Origin: SCGC-AG-212-J23 sp035649175
GTDB lineage: Bacteria > Pseudomonadota > Gammaproteobacteria > Burkholderiales > SG8-39
DNA: 55,054 bases
Reading direction: 5' to 3'
Assembly (NCBI GenBank): GCA_035649175.1
Contig: DASRKB010000206.1
Coordinates: forward strand, 1-55,054
Positions 14,721-23,885 of this stretch are shown piece by piece. The notes below the pieces were generated by a model that made no database searches, had not been told where the DNA came from, and worked only from the letters and a program-made list of their open reading frames with translations. Position 1 is the stretch's first letter. Each line of letters opens with the position of its first letter. The translations under genes were made by a program, and so were the position numbers.

Positions 14721-16589
14721 CTATTCCTCGTCGGCCACCAGGTGATAGCAGGGCGCCTTCTCCATGGTGTACTCGCCGGTTTGCGGATCGCGACGCGAAA
14801 CGGTCAGCACGTGCCAGTTCTCGTCGTCCACTTTCATGGCGTCGCCCCGGTAGTAGTAGCCCGGCCAGCGGGTCTCCTTGCGGAACAGCGTGTGCTGCGT
14901 GACGCACTCCGCCGCGCGATGACGGTGCTTGAGCTCCCATGCGCGCAGCAGCTCGTGAATGTTCTCGGCGGCCAGGTTCTCGAGGTCTTCCTCCATGATC
15001 TTGAGCTTCTTCAGGCCGATATTCAGGAGCTTCTCGTTGGTCATGTAGTTGACCGTCATGCCGGCGCAGTACTCGTCCATCAGCTTCTGCAGGCGGTCCA
15101 GGCCCTGCTTGGGGTTGATGTAGTGCGGGTTGACGTCGCCCGCCACGATCGCATTGCGGTAGGTCTTGTAATGCTCCAGGGGTTTGTAGACCTCCGCCTT
15201 TCGGCGGCGGATCTGCTCGTCCGATACGACGATGCCTTCGGCCTTACCGTCGTCGATGTACTTGCAGGCGGCCTTCGCGGCGAGGCGGCCTTCGGTGAAT
15301 GACCCCGACGAGAACGCGTGCGGCGTGCCGCCGACCGCGTCGCCGGCGCCGAACAGGCCTTCGACCGTCGTCATGCGGTTGTAGCCCCAGAAATACTCGG
15401 GAGGGGAAATGTCCTCCGGACCCGAGCACCAGGCGCCCGATCCGGTCGCGTGGGAGCCCATCACGTAGGGCTCGGAGGTGGTCAGCTCGGGATTCTCGTT
15501 CTTGGGATCGACATCGGTGGCGGCCCACAGGACTGCCTGGCCGACGGTCATGCCGAGGAAGTTTTCCCAGCCGACCTCCTCCAGATGCGGATCCTGGAAG
15601 GCACGCATGGTCACCATGTGAATCGGGCCGCGGCCGGCGTTCACTTCCTGGATGATGCAGTGGTTGCGCAGGCAGGTCGGGATCGGCCGGTGGGTCAGGT
15701 GCGAAGCTTCCGGATCCAGATATTCCTTGCCGACCATTTGCTGAAGCGCGGGGAACCACTTCGATTCGTATTCCTCGCCCAGGCAATTTTGCGTATAGGT
15801 CTTCAGGTGCAGGAAGTAGGCGCCGACCGGGCCGTAGCCGTCCTTGAAGCGCGCCAGCACGATGCGGTTCTCCATCTGCGTCATCTTGGCGCCGGCGTCG
15901 ATCATGAGCCCGTAGGCGGACGCGGACGACCAGGGCGCATACCACGTGCGGCCGGAACCTTCGCCCACCGAGCGCGGCTTGAAGATATTGGAGGCGCCGC
16001 CCGCGCCGCAGATCACGGTCTTGGACTTGAAGACGTGGTAGTTGCCCGTGCGGACGTTGAAGCCGACGGCACCGGCAACCCGGTTCGGCTTGCTGTCGTC
16101 CATCAGCAGGTGAGTGACGCAGATGCGGTTGAAGACCTTGTCCGCCGATTTCTTGGCGGCCTCGGCCACGATGGGCTTGTAGGACTCGCCGTGAATCATG
16201 ATCTGCCACCGCCCTTCGCGCAGGTAGCGCCCGGTTTTCGGGTCCTTCATGATGGGCAGACCCCACTCCTCGAACTGGTGCACCGTGGAGTCGACATGAC
16301 GCGCCATGTCGAACAGCAGGTCTTCCCGCACCAGTCCCATCAGGTCGATGCGGGCGTAGCGGACGTGGTCCTCGGGGTTGTTCTCGCCCCAGCGGGTTCC
16401 CATGTAGCAGTTGATGGCGTACAGGCCCTGCGCGACCGCGCCCGAGCGATCGATATTGGCCTTCTCGGCGATGACGATCTTCTTGTCCTGGCCCCAGAAT
16501 CTCGCCTCCCAGGCGGCACCGGTGCCGCCAAGACCCGCACCGACGACCAGAATGTCGATGCCGTCTTCGACGATCGTCTTGTAAGCCAT
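14721..16589 (-). CDS. aprA: AprA, adenylylsulfate reductase alpha subunit
   Basis: AprA is the FAD-containing catalytic subunit of dissimilatory APS reductase. In sulfur oxidizers it works in reverse, joining sulfite to AMP to make APS in the cytoplasm. The 622-residue product has the FAD-binding start DILVVGAGLGGTGAAWEAR and the family segments SGAVAQGLYAINCYMG and NRIVLARFKDGYGPVGAY. It also has GDAVGGTPHAFSSGSFTEGR, which closes the FAD site. Length and motifs are full. The ATG shares one base with the aprB stop (TGATG). The electron route is aprA to AprB to AprM and quinone. Confidence 0.97.
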   Translation of the reverse strand: MAYKTIVEDGIDILVVGAGLGGTGAAWEARFWGQDKKIVIAEKANIDRSGAVAQGLYAINCYMGTRWGENNPEDHVRYARIDLMGLVREDLLFDMARHVDSTVHQFEEWGLPIMKDPKTGRYLREGRWQIMIHGESYKPIVAEAAKKSADKVFNRICVTHLLMDDSKPNRVAGAVGFNVRTGNYHVFKSKTVICGAGGASNIFKPRSVGEGSGRTWYAPWSSASAYGLMIDAGAKMTQMENRIVLARFKDGYGPVGAYFLHLKTYTQNCLGEEYESKWFPALQQMVGKEYLDPEASHLTHRPIPTCLRNHCIIQEVNAGRGPIHMVTMRAFQDPHLEEVGWENFLGMTVGQAVLWAATDVDPKNENPELTTSEPYVMGSHATGSGAWCSGPEDISPPEYFWGYNRMTTVEGLFGAGDAVGGTPHAFSSGSFTEGRLAAKAACKYIDDGKAEGIVVSDEQIRRRKAEVYKPLEHYKTYRNAIVAGDVNPHYINPKQGLDRLQKLMDEYCAGMTVNYMTNEKLLNIGLKKLKIMEEDLENLAAENIHELLRAWELKHRHRAAECVTQHTLFRKETRWPGYYYRGDAMKVDDENWHVLTVSRRDPQTGEYTMEKAPCYHLVADEE

Positions 16590-17068
16590 CAGTAGTACAC
16601 GCCTTTCTTCAGCTTGAGACCCGCGTCCTCGAGGGTACGCAGGCCGCCGTCATCCATGCGGATCCATTTCGGCTCGTTGTACAGGAGCTGGCTGTCGCGC
16701 ATCTCCTTGCTCGGTCCGGGAGCGTCCGCGAGCTTCGGGATCGCCGTTCCCCAGGGCTTCGTGGTGATGGGCGAGAGGAAGTTCTTTTCCGTGCCGTTGC
16801 GGAACTTGATCCTCCAGGCGATCGTGCCTTTCTCCTCGTCGCGGTGGACGCGCACGCTGTGGCCCAGCGGAGCGAAGTCGGCGTATCCGCGCACGTCGAT
16901 CGCGTGCTGGGGACAAGCCTTCACGCAGGAGTAGCACTCCCAGCACATGTTCGGCTCGATGTTGTAGGCGCGACGATACGTCTCGTCGATGTGCATGATG
17001 TCCGAGGGACAGATGTCGACGCAGTGTCCGCATCCGTCGCACCTTGTCATGTAGACGAAGGTAGGCAT
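16589..17068 (-). CDS. aprB: AprB, adenylylsulfate reductase beta subunit
   Basis: AprB is the two-[4Fe-4S] electron-transfer subunit of APS reductase. The 159-residue product has the cluster motifs C10-x2-C13-x2-C16-x3-C20 and C42-x2-C45-x2-C48-x3-C52. A C-terminal tail wraps around AprA in known structures. I chose the ATG at 17068 because the family begins MPTFV(Y) directly before the first cluster and an AAGGAT site precedes it; the longer frame upstream is shadow. It lies 23 nt after aprM and overlaps aprA by one base. Confidence 0.97.
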   Translation of the reverse strand: MPTFVYMTRCDGCGHCVDICPSDIMHIDETYRRAYNIEPNMCWECYSCVKACPQHAIDVRGYADFAPLGHSVRVHRDEEKGTIAWRIKFRNGTEKNFLSPITTKPWGTAIPKLADAPGPSKEMRDSQLLYNEPKWIRMDDGGLRTLEDAGLKLKKGVYY

Positions 17069-17091
17069 GAGCCGGATCCTTGAGATGGTTT

Positions 17092-17898
17092 CTAGTAGTG
17101 GCGGGGCGCTTCGCGCTTGATGCCGAGCCCCATTTCCATCGGAGCTTCCCGCAACAGCTCCATGGAGTGTCTCTTCTGCTGCTCGGGATCGTCCCGGGTC
17201 AGCGTGGGCAGGTTCTCGGCCGACCCGTCGGCCCTGGACACCCTTTTCTCGAACGCCGCCGCGGGCTTGAAGAACATGTGCGCGAACTTGGACCACGGCA
17301 CGCCGGCGAAGAGCACCGTGGTGGCGACAATGTAGAGCCAGAAGAGCACGCCCGCGCCGCCCCCCGCCGCGGCCCAGACGAGGCCGAACGTCGCGCTCGC
17401 GAGCAGCGAGAGGATGAACAAGTCCGCCTTCACCAGACGGAATGGCGAGTGGCCCTCGGCAGCGACGTCCACCCGGATGAAGAACCAGAACCAGTAGCCG
17501 CCCACGCAGATCATCGCGGCGCCGAGCCACCACAGCGTGGCCATCAGACCTGTTTCTTCAGGATTGAAGACGAGAGCAACCGTGCCGACCACGTAGAGCA
17601 CGAAGCCGTACATCCCGAGGAGGTGCGCGATGCGCCGGCGCGCGTTGCAGAACTCGCCCGAGGCCAGCACGTCGACCACCGCCGTCTGCACCGCGATCGA
17701 CGCCAGCTCGCCGCCGCCCACCGACCGCGCGCCCCGCTTCTTGCGCCAGTTGTCGAAGAAGTACCTGGCGCTGCCCTTGTGCACGACGTCGAAGAGCGTT
17801 CCCGCCACGACGAGGACGATCATGAGCAGCACGTAGGTCTGCATGGCGACGGGCGAGATGGAGGATGCGAGCGTAGCGAACGGATTGGCGGTGAACAT
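17092..17898 (-). CDS. aprM: AprM, membrane anchor of APS reductase
   Basis: AprM is the membrane subunit believed to link AprAB to the quinone pool in phototrophic and chemotrophic sulfur oxidizers that lack QmoABC. The 268-residue product has about five to six hydrophobic segments, including TYVLLMIVLVVAGTLFDVV, LLGMYGFVLYVVGTVALVF, WWLGAAMICVGGYWFWFF and LFWLYIVATTVLFAGVPW. It ends in a hydrophilic tail. A GAGGAG site sits before the ATG. It heads aprM-aprB-aprA. No qmo genes are seen in the window. Confidence 0.9.
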   Translation of the reverse strand: MFTANPFATLASSISPVAMQTYVLLMIVLVVAGTLFDVVHKGSARYFFDNWRKKRGARSVGGGELASIAVQTAVVDVLASGEFCNARRRIAHLLGMYGFVLYVVGTVALVFNPEETGLMATLWWLGAAMICVGGYWFWFFIRVDVAAEGHSPFRLVKADLFILSLLASATFGLVWAAAGGGAGVLFWLYIVATTVLFAGVPWSKFAHMFFKPAAAFEKRVSRADGSAENLPTLTRDDPEQQKRHSMELLREAPMEMGLGIKREAPRHY

Positions 17899-17934
17899 CA
17901 GTCTCCTCGCTGATTTGCGCCGACGATTCTAATC

Positions 17935-17951
17935 GCCCGCGGTCCGCGGGC
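17935..17951. terminator. Perfect GC palindrome between rhodanese and aprM
   Basis: GCCCGCGG-T-CCGCGGGC is a perfect 8-bp inverted repeat. It lies about 40 nt after the rhodanese stop and about 40 nt before the aprM start on the same strand. It could terminate rhodanese transcripts or act as an operator for apr. No T-run follows it on either strand. Confidence 0.35.
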
Positions 17952-17993
17952 CGTCTCAACTTCGCTATGCGCCCATAGAAGCCGCAAATAGCG

Positions 17994-18389
17994 CTAGCAC
18001 TGCTCCCAGGGCAGGCCTTCCTTGCGCCAGCCCGAGAGGGAGTTGCGCTGGTGCTTCGCGTCGAGCGGGCCCTCGAACCCGTGGGCGACGTTGTAGACGC
18101 GCGCGAAGCCGTGGCGCTCGAGCGCCTCGCCCGCCTCCTGCGAGCGGTTGCCGCTGCGGCAGATGAGCACGATGGGGCGCATCGCGTGATTGGTGCCGGC
18201 GAGCTTCTTCACCTGGCCGACGAAGTGCGGGTTCACCTCCCAGTCCGGGCCGTCGTTCCACGCGACATGCAGCGCCCCGAGCGGGTGTCCGACGAAGAGA
18301 TATTCCATCTCGCTCCTCACGTCGATGAAGAGGGCGTCGGGGTTTTTCCCCAGGAATTCCTGGGCTTGTTTCGGCTCGAGGTGCTCCAT
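17994..18389 (-). CDS. Single-domain rhodanese-like sulfurtransferase
   Basis: This 131-residue single rhodanese domain can carry sulfane sulfur on the active-site Cys77 in the loop CRSGNRS. The conserved segments FIDVRSEMEYLFVGHPLGA and GFARVYNVAHGFEGPLD are present. There is no signal peptide, so it acts in the cytoplasm. In rDsr organisms such proteins feed persulfide sulfur to TusA and DsrE proteins. An AGGGGG site precedes the ATG. It is divergent from soeA, with 73 nt between starts, a region likely to hold both promoters. Confidence 0.9.
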   Translation of the reverse strand: MEHLEPKQAQEFLGKNPDALFIDVRSEMEYLFVGHPLGALHVAWNDGPDWEVNPHFVGQVKKLAGTNHAMRPIVLICRSGNRSQEAGEALERHGFARVYNVAHGFEGPLDAKHQRNSLSGWRKEGLPWEQC

Positions 18390-18462
18390 GGCCCCCTATT
18401 CTATGACTAGATCAGATTAACTCGTTGGCCCCACGCGGGGGCAGGGCCGGACAATCCCGGGC

Positions 18463-21192
18463 TTGGAAGCCGAGGTCAAGACCACCACCTGCTACATGTG
18501 CGCGTGCCGCTGCGGCATCCGCGTGCACCTGCAGGACGGCAAGGTGCGCTACATCGACGGCAATCCCGCGCACCCGCTCAACAAGGGGGTGATCTGCGCG
18601 AAGGGCGCGAGCGGCATCATGAAGCAGGTGTCGCCCGCGCGCCTGACGCATCCCCTGCGGCGCAAGCCCGGCGCCGAGCGCGGCGCGGGCGACTTCGAGC
18701 GCATCTCCTGGGAAGAGGCTTTTTCGGTTCTCGAGACCAGACTGAAAGCCATCAGGGCGAGCGACCCGAAGAGGTTCGCCCTCTTCACCGGGCGAGATCA
18801 AATGCAGGCGCTCACCGGCCTCTTTGCCCGCCAGTTCGGCACGCCCAACTACGCCGCGCACGGCGGCTTTTGCTCGGTGAACATGGCCGCCGGAATGATC
18901 TACACCATCGGCGGATCGTTCTGGGAGTTCGGCGGCCCCGACCTCGAGCGCGCGAAGCTCTTCGTCATGCTCGGCACCGCGGAGGATCACCATTCCAATC
19001 CGCTGAAGATCGCCATCTCGGCGTTCAAGCGGCGCGGCGGGCGCTTCGTGTCGGTGAACCCGGTGCGCACCGGGTACTCGGCGATCGCCGACGAATGGGT
19101 GCCGATCCGGCCGGGCACGGACGGGGCGCTGCTCCTCGCGCTCAACCACGAGATCGTCGCCCAGGGACTATACGACCGGCCGTTCGTCGCGCGCTACACC
19201 AACGGCGGCCAGCTCGTCGTCGTCGATCCGGCCTCGCCGCGGCACGGCCTCTTCGCCCTCGACGAGGGCGCCGATCCGGTCAATCCGCTCTACCCGCAGA
19301 ACCAGCTCTGGTGGGACCGCGCGAGCGGCGGCCCGGTGCTCACGCACACGCCCGAATCCGACCCGGCGCTCTTCGGCGACTTCCGCCTCGCCGACGGCAC
19401 GCGCGTGCGTCCCGCCTTCCAGCTCCTCGCCGAGCGCCTGCAGGCGCATACGCCGGAATGGGCGGAGAAGATCACCGGCGTGCCGGCGGCGACGATCCGC
19501 CGCCTCGCGCACGAGATGGGCGTGACCGCGCGCGACGAGAAGATCGAGCTGCCGATCGCCTGGACCGACTGCTGGGGGAACGAGCACCAGACCGTCACGG
19601 GGAACCCGGTCGCCTTCCATGCCATGCGCGGGCTCGCGGCGCACTCGAACGGCTTCCACACCGTGCGCTCGCTCGCCATCTTGATGAGCCTGCTCGGAAC
19701 GATCGACCGCCCCGGGGGCTTCCGCCACAAGGCGCCGTTTCCGCGCGCGATCCCGCCTTCCGCGAAGACGCCGACCGGGCCGGAGAGCGTGCGGCCGAAC
19801 ACGCCGCTCGCCGGCCTCGCGCTCGGCTGGCCCGGCTCCCCCGAGGATCTCTTCGTCGACGCCGACGGCGGCCCGGTGCGCATCGACAAGGGCTTCTCGT
19901 GGGAGTACCCGCTCTCGGTGCACGGGCTGATGCACAACGTCGTCGCCAACGCGTGGCGCGGGGACCCCTATCGCCTCGACACGCTGATGATCTTCATGGC
20001 GAACATGGCGTGGAACTCGGCGATGAACACCACCGAGACCCGCCGCATGCTGAACGACCGGGATGTCGACGGCGAGTACAAGATTCCCTTCCTCGTCGTG
20101 TGCGATGCCTTTCAGTCCGAGACCACGGCGTTCGCCGACCTCGTGCTGCCCGACACGACCTACCTCGAGCGCCACGACGTGATGTCGATGCTCGACCGGC
20201 CCATCTCGGAGTTCGAGGGCCCCGTGGACTCGGTGCGCGTGCCGGTCGTTCCGCCGCTGGGCGAGTGCAAGCCGTTCCAGGAAGTGCTCATCGAGCTGGG
20301 CGGCCGATTGGGTCTCCCCGCGTTCACCAACAGAGATGGTTCTCGCAGGTACAAGGACTATCCGGACTTCATCGTCCGGCACGAGACCGAGCCGGGCTCC
20401 GGCATCGGCTTCCTCGCCGGATGGCGCGGCGCCGACGGTACGAAGTCAATGCGCGGCGAGCCCAATCCCGCGCAGTGGGAGCGCTACGCGGAGAACGACT
20501 GCGTCTTCCGGCATGAGCTCGCGCCTTCCTACCGCTACATGCGCAACTGGAACCGCGGCTACATGGAGTGGGCGCAGCGCGCCCGGCTTCGCCGCTGGGG
20601 CGACCCGGTGCTCGTGCATCTCTATTCCGAGGTACTGCAGCGCTTCCGCCTCGCCGCGCAGGGAAAGTGGCCTGGCCGCCAGCCGCCCGAGGCTCTGCGC
20701 TCCAGAGTGGACAGATTCTTCGATCCCCTGCCGTTCTGGTTTCCTCCCCTGGAGCATCAGTTCACGGATCTGGAGCGCTATCCGCTCGCCGCAATCACGC
20801 AGCGGCCCATGGCGATGTACCACTCCTGGGACTCGCAGAACGCGTGGCTGCGCCAGATCCACGCGCACAACTATCTTTTTATCAACCCCGCGACGGCCAT
20901 TGCCCAGAGAATCGCGGATGGATCCTGGCTTCGGGTCGAATCGCCGTGGGGCAGCGTGCGCTGCATGGCGCGCCACAGCGAGGCGCTCGAGCCCGGCACC
21001 GTGTGGACGTGGAACGCCATCGGCAAGCACGAAGGCGCCTGGGCGCTCGCGCCGGACGCGAACGAGTTCACGCGCGGCTTCATCCTCAACTCGCTGATCA
21101 GCGACGAGCTGCCGGGCGGGATTTCGAACTCCGACCCAGTCACCGGGCAGGCCGGCTGGTACGACGTGCGCGTGAGGATCGCCCCGGCATGA
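18463..21192 (+). CDS. soeA: SoeA-type molybdopterin sulfite dehydrogenase catalytic subunit
   Basis: This 909-residue complex-iron-sulfur-molybdoenzyme matches SoeA, which oxidizes sulfite directly to sulfate at the cytoplasmic face and feeds quinone. An N-terminal [4Fe-4S] site (C10, C13, C17, C45) is followed by the bis-MGD fold. Cys137 in GGFCSVN is the probable Mo ligand. There is no twin-arginine leader, which agrees with a cytoplasmic SoeA rather than exported PsrA/PhsA relatives. The start is TTG at 18463. It overlaps soeB by 4 nt (ATGA). MoaC elsewhere in the window makes a cofactor precursor. Distinction from polysulfide reductase relies on the missing Tat signal and on context. Confidence 0.88.
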   Translation: MEAEVKTTTCYMCACRCGIRVHLQDGKVRYIDGNPAHPLNKGVICAKGASGIMKQVSPARLTHPLRRKPGAERGAGDFERISWEEAFSVLETRLKAIRASDPKRFALFTGRDQMQALTGLFARQFGTPNYAAHGGFCSVNMAAGMIYTIGGSFWEFGGPDLERAKLFVMLGTAEDHHSNPLKIAISAFKRRGGRFVSVNPVRTGYSAIADEWVPIRPGTDGALLLALNHEIVAQGLYDRPFVARYTNGGQLVVVDPASPRHGLFALDEGADPVNPLYPQNQLWWDRASGGPVLTHTPESDPALFGDFRLADGTRVRPAFQLLAERLQAHTPEWAEKITGVPAATIRRLAHEMGVTARDEKIELPIAWTDCWGNEHQTVTGNPVAFHAMRGLAAHSNGFHTVRSLAILMSLLGTIDRPGGFRHKAPFPRAIPPSAKTPTGPESVRPNTPLAGLALGWPGSPEDLFVDADGGPVRIDKGFSWEYPLSVHGLMHNVVANAWRGDPYRLDTLMIFMANMAWNSAMNTTETRRMLNDRDVDGEYKIPFLVVCDAFQSETTAFADLVLPDTTYLERHDVMSMLDRPISEFEGPVDSVRVPVVPPLGECKPFQEVLIELGGRLGLPAFTNRDGSRRYKDYPDFIVRHETEPGSGIGFLAGWRGADGTKSMRGEPNPAQWERYAENDCVFRHELAPSYRYMRNWNRGYMEWAQRARLRRWGDPVLVHLYSEVLQRFRLAAQGKWPGRQPPEALRSRVDRFFDPLPFWFPPLEHQFTDLERYPLAAITQRPMAMYHSWDSQNAWLRQIHAHNYLFINPATAIAQRIADGSWLRVESPWGSVRCMARHSEALEPGTVWTWNAIGKHEGAWALAPDANEFTRGFILNSLISDELPGGISNSDPVTGQAGWYDVRVRIAPA

Positions 21193-21923
21193 GCAAGCAG
21201 CTCGCCCTGGTGATCGACCTGAACGTCTGCGTGGGATGCCACGCCTGCGTGACCAGCTGCAAGGAGTGGAACACGCAAGGATCGGCGGGCCCGCTCACGG
21301 ATCAGAACCCCTACGGCGCCGATCCCTCGGGCACGTTCTTCAACCGCGTGCAGACCTTCGAGGTGGGCGAGTTTCCTCGGACGGAGACGGTGCATTTCCC
21401 CAAGTCGTGCCTGCACTGCGAGGACCCGCCCTGCGTGCCGGTCTGCCCGACCGGCGCGAGCTACAAGCGCGCCGAGGACGGCATCGTACTCGTCGACTAC
21501 GACAAGTGCATCGGTTGCAAGTACTGCTCGTGGGCCTGCCCGTACGGCGCGCGCGAGCTCGACGGCGAGCAGAAGGTGATGAAGAAGTGCACGCTGTGCG
21601 TGGACCGAATCTACGACCAGGCGCTGCCCCCCGCGGAGCGCAAGCCGGCCTGCGTGCTTGCTTGCCCCACGAGCGCACGCATCTTCGGCGACATCCACGA
21701 TCCGGCGTCCGAGGCTTCGCGCGCGATTCGCGAGCAGGGCGGCTACGCGCTCATGCCCGAGTGGGGTACGCAGCCGGCCAACCACTACCTGCCGCGACGC
21801 AAGACGGCGAAGCAGATCCATCCGGACGAGCTCGAGCGCCACGACAACCCGCTCAAGGTCGACGGCAAGCTGCCGCGCCCGGCTACGGGCGAGCCGGCGC
21901 TCGACGACGTGACGAGCTGGTAA
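21189..21923 (+). CDS. soeB: SoeB, iron-sulfur subunit of sulfite dehydrogenase
   Basis: SoeB relays electrons from the molybdenum subunit to the membrane subunit through four [4Fe-4S] clusters. The 244-residue protein has Cys clusters CVGCHACVTSC (C14, C17, C20, C24), CLHCEDPPCVPVC, CIGCKYCSWAC and CTLCVDR plus CVLAC, the pattern of DmsB/PsrB/SoeB proteins. No signal peptide is seen. The C-terminal tail (HDNPLKVDGK and beyond) is hydrophilic. Its start overlaps the soeA stop and its TAA overlaps the soeC ATG (TAATG), showing tight coupling. Confidence 0.93.
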   Translation: MSKQLALVIDLNVCVGCHACVTSCKEWNTQGSAGPLTDQNPYGADPSGTFFNRVQTFEVGEFPRTETVHFPKSCLHCEDPPCVPVCPTGASYKRAEDGIVLVDYDKCIGCKYCSWACPYGARELDGEQKVMKKCTLCVDRIYDQALPPAERKPACVLACPTSARIFGDIHDPASEASRAIREQGGYALMPEWGTQPANHYLPRRKTAKQIHPDELERHDNPLKVDGKLPRPATGEPALDDVTSW

Positions 21924-22756
21924 TGAAGCCCGCCTGGTCGGTGATCCTGCTCACCACGCTCATCGGCGCCGCGCAGGGGCTTTTTCTCGCGGGATTCCTT
22001 TCCGGCGGCCCGAGACTGTTTGCGCTGATTGCGCTGGCGCTCGCAGCGGCCGGACTGGCTGCGTCGTTCTTCCACCTGGGCCGCCCGGAGCGCGCCTGGC
22101 GCAGCGCCGCGATGTGGCGCACCTCCTGGCTCTCGCGGGAAGTGATCGTGCTGCCCGCGTTCATGGCGGCGGTCGCGGCCTGGGCAGTCTTTCCCGAGCC
22201 ATGGATCGGCTGGATCGGTGTGGCGCTGGCGATCGCGCTCTTCGTCTGCACCGGGATGATCTACGCCTGCCTGAAGTTCCTGCAGGAATGGCACACGCCG
22301 CTCACGGTCGTGAACTACACCGCGCTCGGCATCGCGTCGGGAACGACGCTCGCGGCAGTGCTGATGCCTTCGTTCATCCCGGCGGCGCTCGCCGCAGGCG
22401 CGCTCGCCTGGGCCCTGAGGCTCGCCTCACTCGCCCGCAACGCCCGCCTGCGGCCGAAGTCGACGCTTGCCACCGCCATCGGCGTGAAGCACCCGCGCAT
22501 CCGCCAGATCGCGCAGGGCGCGATGGGCGGCTCGTTCAATACGCGCGAGTTCTTCCACGGCCGGCCGCGCGAAGTGGTGCTCGCGGCGCGCTGGGCGCTG
22601 GTCGCGCTGGTGTTTCCGGCTCCTGCGCTGCTCCTCCTCCTCGGACAACCGGCCGCCGCCTTCCTCGCCCAGTACGCGGGGCTGATTGCCGAGCGCTGGT
22701 ATTTCTTCGCCGACGCGCGGCACCCGCAGAACCTCTACTATCAGGCGATCGCATGA
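21923..22756 (+). CDS. soeC: SoeC, membrane subunit of sulfite dehydrogenase
   Basis: SoeC is the DmsC/NrfD-like integral membrane subunit that passes electrons to quinone. The 277-residue product has about eight hydrophobic segments, with the DmsC-type motifs FFHLGRPERAWRSAAMWRTSW near the second helix, WHTPLTVVNYTALG, and AERWYFFADARHPQNLYYQ at the C-terminus (segments quoted in part). The helices begin immediately at the N-terminus (AWSVILLTTLIGAAQGLFLAG). It overlaps soeB by one base and the GST gene by four bases. Confidence 0.92.
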   Translation: MKPAWSVILLTTLIGAAQGLFLAGFLSGGPRLFALIALALAAAGLAASFFHLGRPERAWRSAAMWRTSWLSREVIVLPAFMAAVAAWAVFPEPWIGWIGVALAIALFVCTGMIYACLKFLQEWHTPLTVVNYTALGIASGTTLAAVLMPSFIPAALAAGALAWALRLASLARNARLRPKSTLATAIGVKHPRIRQIAQGAMGGSFNTREFFHGRPREVVLAARWALVALVFPAPALLLLLGQPAAAFLAQYAGLIAERWYFFADARHPQNLYYQAIA

Positions 22757-23493
22757 GCCGAACAGGCGATTCCGTAGCGATCGAGCTCTGGCACGCCACG
22801 CACTCCACCTGCTCGCAGAAGGTGCGCCTGTGCCTCGCCGAGAAGGGCCTCGCCTGGCAGAGCCATCTCGTGGACCTGCGGCGCTTCCAGCACCTCGAGC
22901 CTGGGTTTCTGGCCCTGAACCCGGCGGCGGTGGTGCCGGTCCTAAGGGAAAGGGGACAGGTGATCCGCGAGTCGATGGTCATCAACGAGTACCTGGATGA
23001 TGCGTACCCCGAGCCGCGCCTGCGGCCGCGCTCGCCGCTCGAGCGCGCGCGCATGCGCGAGTGGACGCTCTATATCGCCGAGGAGCCGACTTGGGCGGTG
23101 AAGGTGCCGTCGTTCCAGAAGAACATCCGCCCGGAGCTTGCCGACCGCTATACGGACGAGGAGATCCGCGCCATCGCCGCGAAGATGCCGAACCGCGAGA
23201 CCGCCTCGCGTTGGGTCAAGGCGGTGAAGGAGGGGTTTTCGATGGCGGAGATCCAGGCGTCGCTCGACCGGCTTGCGGGCACGCTCGATCGCATGGAGGC
23301 GGCGCTGGCCGACGGGCCGTGGCTGGCCGGCGAAGAATACTCGCTCGCCGACGTCGACATGGCGCCCTTCGTGCACCGCATCGCCGCGCTCGACGCAAAG
23401 ATGCTCGCGCCCCGCGCGCGGGTAACGGACTGGTACGCGCGCATGCGCGCGCGCCCGGGATTCAACACCGCAATGAATTGGAGGCCTTCATGA
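22753..23493 (+). CDS. Glutathione S-transferase family protein in the soe operon
   Basis: The 246-residue product has an N-terminal thioredoxin-like GST domain (ELWHATHSTCSQKVRLCLAEKG; proline-loop NPAAVVPVL; ESMVINEYLDD) and an all-helical C-terminal domain with the SLADVDMAPF motif. The active-site region holds Ser/Thr/Cys in HSTCSQK. A glutathione-dependent step in persulfide handling is attractive, because glutathione persulfide is a common low-molecular sulfur carrier, but the sequence alone does not show this. It overlaps soeC (ATGA) and the next gene (ATGA), so it is coupled to sulfite oxidation. Confidence 0.85.
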   Translation: MSRTGDSVAIELWHATHSTCSQKVRLCLAEKGLAWQSHLVDLRRFQHLEPGFLALNPAAVVPVLRERGQVIRESMVINEYLDDAYPEPRLRPRSPLERARMREWTLYIAEEPTWAVKVPSFQKNIRPELADRYTDEEIRAIAAKMPNRETASRWVKAVKEGFSMAEIQASLDRLAGTLDRMEAALADGPWLAGEEYSLADVDMAPFVHRIAALDAKMLAPRARVTDWYARMRARPGFNTAMNWRPS

Positions 23494-23876
23494 AATATGC
23501 ATTCGGCAAGACCGTTTCCCTGGGCTACGAGCAGGCGATCGAGGCAGTGACGCAGGCGCTCGCGAAGGAGGGCTTCGGCGTGCTGACCGAGATCGACGTG
23601 GCGGCGACGCTGAAGAAGAAGCTCAACCTCGACCGGCCGCCCTACAAGATCCTCGGCGCGTGCAACCCGCAGTTCGCCGCCAAGGCGCTCGAGGCCGAGC
23701 CGCAGATTGGGGCGCTCCTGCCCTGCAACGTTGTCGTCCGACAGGACGCCGCGGGCAAGACGATGGTCGAGTTCATGGATCCGAACGCGGTGCTGCAGCT
23801 CGTCGGCCGTCCGGAGATCGCGACGATCGCCGGGGAAGTGCGCTCGAGGCTCGAGCGGGTCATGGCTTCCCTCTAG
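23490..23876 (+). CDS. DUF302-family protein
   Basis: The 128-residue cytoplasmic protein matches DUF302: FGKTVSLGYEQAIEAVTQAL, GFGVLTEIDVAATLKKKL and YKILGACNPQFAAKALEAEP. Two cysteines, in LGACNP and LLPCNVVV, are retained as in many family members. The family fold is a small alpha/beta sandwich often found near sulfur-oxidation or redox genes; its activity is not settled. It overlaps the GST gene by 4 nt and is followed after 9 nt by a related but more divergent gene, so the soe operon ends in two such proteins. Confidence 0.85.
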   Translation: MKYAFGKTVSLGYEQAIEAVTQALAKEGFGVLTEIDVAATLKKKLNLDRPPYKILGACNPQFAAKALEAEPQIGALLPCNVVVRQDAAGKTMVEFMDPNAVLQLVGRPEIATIAGEVRSRLERVMASL

Positions 23877-23885
23877 GAGCCTTCC

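Noticed and set aside
18427..18442. GCCCCACGCGGGGGC hairpin before soeA as a riboswitch or attenuator.
   Set aside because: It is a short GC-rich stem without a partner structure or poly-T; this is common by chance in such DNA.
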